A DNA stretch of 28,860 nucleotides from JBBIII01 sp037446575 (GTDB lineage Bacteria; Bacteroidota; Ignavibacteria; UBA10030): positions 1 through 28,860 of the forward strand of contig JBBIII010000024.1 of NCBI GenBank assembly GCA_037446575.1. Direction: 5' to 3'. Shown here piece by piece: positions 23,137 through 28,860 of the stretch. A model generated the notes under the pieces. The model had not been told where the DNA came from, ran no database searches, and was given only the letters and a program-made list of their open reading frames with translations. How positions within the stretch are numbered: the stretch's first letter is position 1; each line of letters opens with the position of its first letter. The position numbers and the translations under genes were made by a program.

Positions 23137-23994
23137 TTAACGAATTCCACCCATTGCAATTTGCTCAAGACGCCTAATGCGTTCTGCCGTAGGCGGGTGT
23201 GTTGAAAACAGCTTTGTTATTCCACCGCCAATTAAAGGATTAACAGTGAACATATGAGCAGTAGCTGAGCCCGCATTTTCCATTGGAAGTTGGTGAACGC
23301 CTTTTTCAAGTTTGCGCAATGCGTTTGCAAGACTTAAGGGTCGTTGGTTTATTTTAGCTCCGCTTTCATCTGCGGCAAATTCGCGTGATCGCGATATTGC
23401 GAATTGTATTAACATTGCGGCAATTGGAGCAAGAATTATCAGTAAAATTTGTCCAATCGGGTTTGAACCTTCGCGGTCTCTACTGCTACCGGCAAACATA
23501 GAAGCATACATAGCCATACGTGCAACAAAAGTAATTGTACCTGCCATAGCGGCAACCAAAGTGGCAATTAAAATATCTCTGTTTTTTATATGCGCCAATT
23601 CATGAGCAATTACGCCTTCTAATTCGTCATCAGAAAGTATTCTAAGAATTCCTTCTGTTGCCGCCACAGCTGAATTTTGCGGGTTGCGGCCTGTTGCGAA
23701 TGCATTCGGTGTATCGCCAGGGATCACATAAACTTTTGGCATAGGCATCTGCGCCTGCGAAGCGAGCCGGCTAACCATAGAATATAAACGAGGCGCTTCA
23801 GCTTCAGTTACTTTTTTTGCTCTATATGTCATTAATACAATTTTGTCGGAGAACCAATACATAACAAAATTCATCAACAATGAGAAAATAAAAGCCATCA
23901 TTAAACCTTGTTGCCCACCGATAAAATCACCGATGAATAAAAGCAATCCCATCATTAATGCCATTAATAATATAGTTTTTACTGAATTTGTCAT
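23137..23994 (-). CDS. htpX: Protease HtpX
   Basis: HtpX is an inner-membrane zinc protease (family M48) that degrades misfolded membrane proteins, overlapping with FtsH. The 285 residues contain two N-terminal spans (about residues 5-45), the zinc motif GVIAHELAHIKNRD (near 129-142), a further pair of spans, and the third ligand in SREFAADESGA (near 204-214). The conserved FSTHPPTAERIRRLE block ends the protein. ATG at 23994 has GAAAGGA about nine bases upstream. It appears to head the close-packed series down to ccmE. I see no CIRCE element or clear heat-shock promoter in its 280-base upstream gap. Confidence 0.95.
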   Translation of the reverse strand: MTNSVKTILLMALMMGLLLFIGDFIGGQQGLMMAFIFSLLMNFVMYWFSDKIVLMTYRAKKVTEAEAPRLYSMVSRLASQAQMPMPKVYVIPGDTPNAFATGRNPQNSAVAATEGILRILSDDELEGVIAHELAHIKNRDILIATLVAAMAGTITFVARMAMYASMFAGSSRDREGSNPIGQILLIILAPIAAMLIQFAISRSREFAADESGAKINQRPLSLANALRKLEKGVHQLPMENAGSATAHMFTVNPLIGGGITKLFSTHPPTAERIRRLEQIAMGGIR

Positions 23995-24274
23995 CTTTAA
24001 ATTCCTTTCAAAGTAAATAACGCAAAAATCTTGTTAAAAATTCCAATCTTTAACTGAATATCACGACACTGAAATTTTCTAACTGGTCAAATTTACTAAA
24101 AAGTCATAGGAGTATCAACTCAAAGGAGGGATGGAATGCTGATGACTAAATTTTTCTCATCTTATCATTTTTAAGCTAAACTTGGAAATGCGAGGTCGGT
24201 TCAATTTTGGGAAAGAAAAAAAAAGCCACTCAGAAGCATAATTTCTTATCTACTAATGGACTTTTTTTCTCTTT
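23995..24274. other. 280-base gap between htpX and the pectin cluster
   Basis: The longest gene-free stretch in the window. It holds the candidate terminator of the pectin cluster (24216-24268) and a perfect AAAGGAGG at 24122-24129 on the plus strand ahead of a 12-codon frame. On the minus strand this becomes CCTCCTTT in what would be the htpX leader. No well-spaced promoter was found; TTGACC on the minus strand near 24080-24090 has no good -10 partner. Confidence 0.6.
24216..24268 (-). terminator. Weak intrinsic terminator of the pectin cluster
   Basis: On the minus strand, AAAAAAAG-CCA with one bulged T pairs with TGGCTTTTTTT (24218-24228 with 24257-24268), leaving a loop of about 28 bases. 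The U-tract is long but the stem is mostly A-T. It begins seven bases after the pectinesterase stop codon. Confidence 0.5.
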
Positions 24275-25540
24275 CTACTCCGTAGTAAAATGCCACGTTT
24301 GCCCAACTATTATCCCTGATTCAGTAACTTCATCAATTCGCCAGTAGTAGCGTGTGTTGGCTTCTAATTTACCGGGATTGAATTTATTCGTTTTTTGGTT
24401 TCCTTTGAATTCAAGTTTTACGTTTTTTCCAAAATAAACATTGTGTGAAATTGCGTTGCGAGCAGGCGCCCATTCGAGCGTAACATTATCAGATTTTATT
24501 TTATAAGAACCGGTTCTGGGTCTTAGTAAAAATACTTCAGGTAAAACTGCCGGCATAGTTCCTTCTGGGTCCCATTTGCCATCAAATGTCCATTTTGCCG
24601 TAATATCATTTGCGTTAGGAGAAGTAGATGCAGTTTCTAAATTATCTCTAAACCAATCATAATCACCGCCTATTCGGTGACAGTTATAGTAATAATGACG
24701 CGCTCCCCATTTCCAAGGAGTCGTACTAGTCTTTGGAAAATAGATTGGAGTATCCGCCATATTTCGGGAAAATATACAATCAAGTAAATAAATCTGACCA
24801 TCACGATGATTACGACCTAAGGGAAAGTTAGGAACTCCATCAAAAAAAGAATATCGAATTACAAACTTCTGATTTATATCTCCATCACCGTCATGCCAAA
24901 TGGCGGCTGTTTTACTATGACTAAAAAATTTTGAATCTGTAATATAACACCAACCTCTCGGGCAAACAAAATCTACGTGTCCTTCAAAATAACAATTAGC
25001 ATGATAATACATTCCATCTTTTTTATTCCACAAGCTAACTGTATCTCCGCCATCGGCTATAATATTGCAGTTAAGAATAATAATCCGAGTACCGCCGCCG
25101 CGTATAGCAAATTGATGGTCGTGGTCTCCATACAATCCACCATAATTATTATGAACGGTAAGATTAGCTATTGTCAAATCAGTTACAGTAGTATCTATAT
25201 TGATAACAGCAGTTCCCCAATCTTTATACATATTCATAGTAGTTTGATTTACTTTTTTGCGAAGTACAGGATAAATAATTCTTGTGCTGTCGCGGTCTTC
25301 GCCAACAAGAGTGATAAAACTTTTCGTAATGAAAATTTGCTCACGGTAAATACCATTTTTAATAAGAATAATAACATTTTTATTGTTATTAGCCGGAATA
25401 GAATTGATTGCGTTCTGAATGTCAGTATAACTTCCACTTCCATCTTTTGCAACGATGATATCTGCTTTCTCTTTTGCAAATAATGAATTATACTCTAAAC
25501 AAATGAAAATGATTATTAAAAGAATTTTTTTCTGACGCAT
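24275..25540 (-). CDS. Pectinesterase with C-terminal Fn3-like domain
   Basis: Pectinesterases remove methyl esters from pectin, exposing it to pectate lyases. After a signal peptide (to about residue 22) the beta-helix domain opens IVAKDGSGSYTDIQNAINSIP. Catalytic motifs appear in order: GGDTVSLWNKKDGMYYHANC, where D matches the acid Asp though the usual preceding Gln is Gly, EGHVDFVCPRG with the nucleophile Asp, and LGRNHRDGQIYLLDC with the conserved Arg. An Fn3-like domain (about residues 337-421) ends VGQTWHFTTE. No T9SS sorting domain is present. It starts one base after the stop of the adjacent lyase. The missing Gln next to the catalytic Asp may alter activity. Confidence 0.85.
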   Translation of the reverse strand: MRQKKILLIIIFICLEYNSLFAKEKADIIVAKDGSGSYTDIQNAINSIPANNNKNVIILIKNGIYREQIFITKSFITLVGEDRDSTRIIYPVLRKKVNQTTMNMYKDWGTAVINIDTTVTDLTIANLTVHNNYGGLYGDHDHQFAIRGGGTRIIILNCNIIADGGDTVSLWNKKDGMYYHANCYFEGHVDFVCPRGWCYITDSKFFSHSKTAAIWHDGDGDINQKFVIRYSFFDGVPNFPLGRNHRDGQIYLLDCIFSRNMADTPIYFPKTSTTPWKWGARHYYYNCHRIGGDYDWFRDNLETASTSPNANDITAKWTFDGKWDPEGTMPAVLPEVFLLRPRTGSYKIKSDNVTLEWAPARNAISHNVYFGKNVKLEFKGNQKTNKFNPGKLEANTRYYWRIDEVTESGIIVGQTWHFTTE

Positions 25541-25541
25541 A

Positions 25542-27308
25542 CTATTTAGTCAATATTAATTTGATTGTTTGATTAAAATTACCAGCTTGCAGGCGTGCAA
25601 AGTAAATTCCGCTGGGAAGATTAGAAGCGTTAAAGTGCTCCGAATAAAAACCTGCATTCCTAACTTCATTTACTAATGTTGCCACCTCTCTGCCTAATAA
25701 ATCATAAACCTTTAGTGATATAAAACTGACAACTGATAACTGATAACTAATCACTGTTGTCGGATTAAATGGATTTGGATAATTTTGGAATAGAACAAAT
25801 TCTTTTGGAATAGCTTTTAAAATTTCATCAACGCCGGTGGGCATTTCACCAGTTAAATAATTCAAATACGCTTCCAGTTGTGAATAACCATCTGAGCGAA
25901 TATTATTTCTGTCTGCCGGATCATTCGGGTTAAGTCCGTTAGCATTTTCCCAGTTATCCGGCATTCCATCTTTATCAGTATCGAGCGGTGGTTCAGTTGA
26001 ATTAAGAACCGGCCATCCACCGACATCAGTCGGAGAATCAATTATTCCTTTGCCGCCGCCCCCCCAGGTACTTCCATTTGTTGCAGTTCCGGTTAAAGCT
26101 TCGTATGCGATGCGTGCATCAACAGTATCCCGCTTTGGTAAAATAGCTCCTGCATTTGTAATGACAGAAAAAAATGCTTCCGGTGCAGATTGTGTTGTTA
26201 CTGAAGAATTAATAACGGGCGCATTAACTCGAATAATATCGAGCGGGTGCATTGACGAAACAACACCGCCATTCCAATTATCTAAAGTGATATCTGGATA
26301 TTCTTCAACATAGTTACCATCAACAAACCATTTGCTTGGGAATATTGATGACGTATCCCAAGGATTTACAATCCTATTTCTAACACTAGAACCTGTAGCC
26401 GGTCCATACTTGTAATAGTTGTTCACGATGTTATGATTGCCGCTTTCGCCGCTATGTGCGCTGTTGCTTCCCCAGTTATAAATAACATTATTTCTAAAAT
26501 CTACGAATTCGTTTTGCGGAGTTGTTGTATAACGCGCACCGTTAAAGCGAGGATTCCTGTTGGTATTATGCACAATTAAATTGTGATGAAATGTTGCATT
26601 CTTTCCGCCCCAAATTCCGCCATAGCAGTGATTTCCTTTTGGGTGAAAAGATTTATAAAGCGCCTCGCCAATTATGCACCATTGCATTGTAAAATTTGAA
26701 TTATCATAAAAACTGGATGCCTCATCTACTGCCCAAGTCATAGAGCAATGATCTATAATCACATTATTCCTATAGCGTCCCCACAAAGCATCATTTTCAA
26801 ATTTGATATTGCTTAACGGTGCGCCAACAGAATTATCAATTTCATCGCCGGGCCTGAAACGGATATATCTGATTATAACATTATCTGCATCAACAGAAAC
26901 CGAATAGCTGGGAATTGTAACAACTGAAGTCAGAGCCGTGGACGGTACGATCAGTTTTTTGTTTTTGATACAAATTCCATCGCCAGGCGCTGTCTGTCCG
27001 GCAATTGTCAGATTTCCATTTTTTATAGATAAGTTTTTAGTAAGTTCGATTGTGCCCGAGACTCTAAATACGATTGTTCTTGCGCCGGAAACAGATTCGA
27101 TTCCATAACGCAAGCTACCGACTCCAGCATCGGATAAATTTGTAACTTCGTAGATTGCCCCGCCTCTACCTCCTGTAGCAAAGCGCCCTGCGCCTTCAGC
27201 GGTTGGAAAAGCTAATTGTTGCGCAATAATTACTTCAGCTAAGCAAACAAACATTATAATTTCAATTTTAACTAAACTAAATACGGTCAATCTTTTTCTA
27301 AAAAACAT
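25542..27308 (-). CDS. PL1-type pectate lyase with T9SS sorting domain
   Basis: A 588-residue secreted pectate lyase-like protein. After the signal peptide (ending IIAQQ) the beta-helix begins FPTAEGAGRFATGGRGG. PL1-type features include IIDHCSMTWAVDEASSFYDN and FHHNLIVHNTNRNPRFNGARY. A calcium-binding DTDKDGMPDNWENANGLNPNDPADRN segment (near 450) joins to a T9SS type A sorting domain (final 85 residues: NYPNPFNPTTVISYQL, KVYDLLGREVATLVNEV, NASNLPSGIYFARL). ATG at 27308 is preferred over TTG at 27311. A heptamer repeat lies inside the sorting domain. The protein likely crosses the outer membrane by T9SS and cleaves de-esterified pectin. Confidence 0.88.
   Translation of the reverse strand: MFFRKRLTVFSLVKIEIIMFVCLAEVIIAQQLAFPTAEGAGRFATGGRGGAIYEVTNLSDAGVGSLRYGIESVSGARTIVFRVSGTIELTKNLSIKNGNLTIAGQTAPGDGICIKNKKLIVPSTALTSVVTIPSYSVSVDADNVIIRYIRFRPGDEIDNSVGAPLSNIKFENDALWGRYRNNVIIDHCSMTWAVDEASSFYDNSNFTMQWCIIGEALYKSFHPKGNHCYGGIWGGKNATFHHNLIVHNTNRNPRFNGARYTTTPQNEFVDFRNNVIYNWGSNSAHSGESGNHNIVNNYYKYGPATGSSVRNRIVNPWDTSSIFPSKWFVDGNYVEEYPDITLDNWNGGVVSSMHPLDIIRVNAPVINSSVTTQSAPEAFFSVITNAGAILPKRDTVDARIAYEALTGTATNGSTWGGGGKGIIDSPTDVGGWPVLNSTEPPLDTDKDGMPDNWENANGLNPNDPADRNNIRSDGYSQLEAYLNYLTGEMPTGVDEILKAIPKEFVLFQNYPNPFNPTTVISYQLSVVSFISLKVYDLLGREVATLVNEVRNAGFYSEHFNASNLPSGIYFARLQAGNFNQTIKLILTK
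25725..25759. repeat. Heptamer tandem repeat inside T9SS domain coding sequence
   Basis: Plus-strand units ACTGACA, ACTGATA, ACTGATA, ACTAATC and ACTGTTG follow each other exactly at 7-bp steps. Read on the coding strand they encode part of ISYQLSVVS of the sorting domain of the second pectate lyase. The protein length at this point is what the family expects, so the repeat does not appear to be a simple insertion. Confidence 0.8.
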
Positions 27309-27321
27309 CAATCAATTCTTT

Positions 27322-28698
27322 CTAATTAATTATTTTTGAAACTAAATCATTTAAATAGACTTCGAGCATTGTGTAGCCGACTTCATTAATTTTATTTCCA
27401 TCCGACGGGTCGTTTGGATTCAATTGACGGCTAATTTCCCATTCGTCAGGAATTCCATCCTTATCGGAATCAATTGGAGCAGGTAGAGATTTTAATTCGG
27501 GCCAGCCGCCTACATCATCTTGAGAATCAATAATTCCTTTCCCTCCGCCATCGTATGTTTTACCATATTTTGCGGTTCCGGTTCGTGTCTCTTCAATTAT
27601 TCTCTCATCAACAACATCACGTTTTGGGAAACAAGCTCCTGCATTTTCCAGAACCAATTGAAAAGCTTTTTGCGGGGGGTGTATAGTTACAGGTTCTGAT
27701 TCGAATGGCGATAATGTTCGATTGGCTTTAAAATATTCTGCATATTTCCCTTGAACTCCTCCATTCCAGTTATCTTTAGTAATTTCCGGAAATCCTTCTA
27801 CAAAATTCCCGAATACATACCAAAACCCGTTCGAATCCCATGGTTCAACAATTCGGTTACGCACACTTGATTTAGTGGCAGGTCCTGCTTTATAATAATT
27901 GAAGCGTAAGTTATGCTTTCCTAATTCGCCGCCGTAAGCGCTATTGAATCCCCAGTTGTATATGACATTATTTACACAATCCACGTATTCGTCCGGTCGA
28001 GGTTTGTTGCCATTATTAAACCGAGGATTACGGCTCGAATGGTGTGCCAATAAGTTATGGTGAAACGTAGCTCTAACTCCGCCCCAAATCCCGCCATATC
28101 CATGTTCCCCTTTTCTGTGCGCCGATTTATTTAAACTTTCACTGATGATACACCATTGAACAGTCAAATTAGAGATGCGATTGTAAAAACTTGCAGTTTC
28201 ATCTATAGACCAACTGAATGAGCAATGATCAATAATAATATTATTGCCTACAAGTCCCTGAATCGCGTCATCTTGATTTCTGGCAAGGTCTCCCATTCGA
28301 CAGCGAATAAAACGAATAATTACATTGTTACACTCGAGCGCTAAAGTATAATTGCGAATACAAATTCCATCACCTGGAGCGGTTTGCCCGGCAATAGTAA
28401 TATCTCCATTTTTTATAATTAAATTAGATTTGAGCGATATAGTTCCGGAGACTAGAAAAACAATTGTGCGTTTGCCTGTATCTTCAATTGCGGCGCGCAA
28501 ACTGCCGGGACCGGAATCATTTAAATTAGTTACTTCAACAACTCTTCCACCGCGTCCACCAGAAGCATATCGGCCGAAACCTTCCGCACCAGGAAAAGCT
28601 ATGGGCTGAGCTGCAAGGATATTCATTCCAAAGATTACATAAGCTGTAAGCAGGATTAATTTACTTAGAAATTTTTTCCATCGATTAAAATATATCAT
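27322..28698 (-). CDS. PL1-type pectate lyase without sorting domain
   Basis: A 458-residue exported paralogue of the next gene. A signal peptide ends near LAAQP (residue 31), then the beta-helix begins FPGAEGFGRYASGGRGG. Shared lyase blocks are IIDHCSFSWSIDETASFYNR, FHHNLLAHHSSRNPRFN, SSVRNRIVEPWDS and GGGKGIIDSQDDVGGWPEL. The calcium-binding DSDKDGIPDEWEISRQLNPNDPSD segment lies near residue 420, and the protein then ends after about 25 residues (LNDLVSKIIN) without a T9SS domain. ATG at 28698 has AAGGA about seven bases upstream. It is the first gene of the pectin cluster. Without the sorting domain it may stay in the periplasm; its substrate is inferred from the family. Confidence 0.85.
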   Translation of the reverse strand: MIYFNRWKKFLSKLILLTAYVIFGMNILAAQPIAFPGAEGFGRYASGGRGGRVVEVTNLNDSGPGSLRAAIEDTGKRTIVFLVSGTISLKSNLIIKNGDITIAGQTAPGDGICIRNYTLALECNNVIIRFIRCRMGDLARNQDDAIQGLVGNNIIIDHCSFSWSIDETASFYNRISNLTVQWCIISESLNKSAHRKGEHGYGGIWGGVRATFHHNLLAHHSSRNPRFNNGNKPRPDEYVDCVNNVIYNWGFNSAYGGELGKHNLRFNYYKAGPATKSSVRNRIVEPWDSNGFWYVFGNFVEGFPEITKDNWNGGVQGKYAEYFKANRTLSPFESEPVTIHPPQKAFQLVLENAGACFPKRDVVDERIIEETRTGTAKYGKTYDGGGKGIIDSQDDVGGWPELKSLPAPIDSDKDGIPDEWEISRQLNPNDPSDGNKINEVGYTMLEVYLNDLVSKIIN

Positions 28699-28722
28699 TT
28701 AAAAATCCTTAAAAATATTTTC

Positions 28723-28736
28723 ATGTAATATTACAT
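28723..28736. promoter_or_regulatory. Perfect 14-bp palindrome ahead of the pectin cluster
   Basis: ATGTAATATTACAT is its own reverse complement. It lies 25 bases before the first pectate lyase start codon and overlaps the candidate -10 element, the usual place for a repressor operator. An AT-rich palindrome of this length could also arise by chance. Confidence 0.5.
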
Positions 28737-28753
28737 TATCCCGAAAAATGCAA
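28725..28753 (-). promoter_or_regulatory. Candidate promoter of the pectin cluster
   Basis: On the minus strand TTGCAT (28748-28753) and TATTAC (28725-28730, 4 of 6) are 17 bases apart. The expected start is near 28718, giving a 20-base leader with AAGGA. The -10 lies within the 14-bp palindrome. Confidence 0.4.
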
Positions 28754-28820
28754 TAGAGAGACTACTTTCCCTAATTCATGCTCGCTGATAACTTACTCCA
28801 CATTTCATATTCACTATTTT

Positions 28821-28837
28821 CTATTGCAATGCATTAG
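28821..28837. promoter_or_regulatory. Near-perfect 17-bp palindrome, upstream of pectin cluster
   Basis: CTATTGCAATGCATTAG reads CTAATGCATTGCAATAG on the other strand, a palindrome about a central base with one mismatched pair. Its half-site CTATTGCA recurs in inverted orientation at 28749-28756, next to the candidate -35 element. This may be a regulator site pair about 70 bases apart. Confidence 0.4.
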
Positions 28838-28860
28838 AAATTTAGACGCTAATCTTTTTG

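Noticed and set aside
24977..25483. 168-codon plus-strand frame opposite the pectinesterase
   Set aside because: It is antisense to recognisable catalytic motifs and has a low-complexity Ile/Ser/Asn composition with no domain.
1..28860. CRISPR array, insertion sequence, prophage or defence island
   Set aside because: No spaced direct repeats, transposase, integrase or phage-type genes were seen; the short heptamer arrays have no spacers.

Overview
This window is a dense, AT-rich bacterial chromosome segment in which nearly every gene lies on the minus strand; the one exception is bshB1 at 12941-13669. A type IX secretion (T9SS) C-terminal sorting domain, bacillithiol synthesis, a CcmABC haem-export cluster with a C-xxx-Y type CcmE, and PL1-type pectate lyases with calcium-binding DxDxDG repeats together suggest a Bacteroidota/Chlorobi-group organism, most likely Ignavibacteria-like. 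That assignment is inferred from protein style; no rRNA gene is present to confirm it.

Layout, following transcription from right to left. (1) 28698-24275: a three-gene pectin-degradation cluster of two tandem PL1-type pectate lyases, only the second of which has a T9SS sorting domain, followed by a pectinesterase with a C-terminal Fn3-like domain. A 14-bp palindrome overlaps the candidate promoter, and a weak terminator ends the unit. (2) 23994-13684: a closely packed envelope and cytochrome series of htpX, an unknown anchored protein, a CapA-like phosphoesterase, bamD-like lipoprotein, acyl-CoA thioesterase, a secreted FG-GAP repeat protein, a secreted HExxH metalloprotease, then ccmA, ccmB, ccmC, a 46-residue ccmD and ccmE. 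No ccmF or ccmH is in the window. (3) bshB1, divergent from xseA and convergent with ccmE. (4) 12774-5827: xseA, xseB, dxs, a Gfo/Idh/MocA oxidoreductase, a SAM hydroxide adenosyltransferase family protein, ribD and ribE, ended by a strong terminator. (5) 5715-1483: secG, tRNA-Lys(CTT), rplM, rpsI, rpsB, tsf, pyrH and frr, with terminators after tsf and frr. (6) 1350-124: a double-PspC membrane protein and a small polytopic membrane protein.

The translation genes (L13, S9, S2, EF-Ts, UMP kinase, RRF) keep an order conserved across many bacteria. The envelope series may link outer-membrane assembly (BamD), membrane quality control (HtpX) and surface proteins to periplasmic cytochrome c assembly, but their shared role is only inferred from close spacing and overlapping start/stop codons.

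The most unusual features are: an intrinsic terminator placed between a near-consensus promoter and the start codon of secG, with a similar terminator in the pyrH leader; the coupling of a secreted FG-GAP protein and metalloprotease to ccmA; a 7-bp tandem repeat that occurs both in the left intergenic region and inside the coding sequence of a T9SS sorting domain; palindromic candidate operators ahead of the pectin cluster; and a run of TTG/GTG-started genes. I see no CRISPR array, insertion sequence, prophage or clearly new defence system. No gene-free stretch exceeds 300 bases; the longest is 23995-24274.
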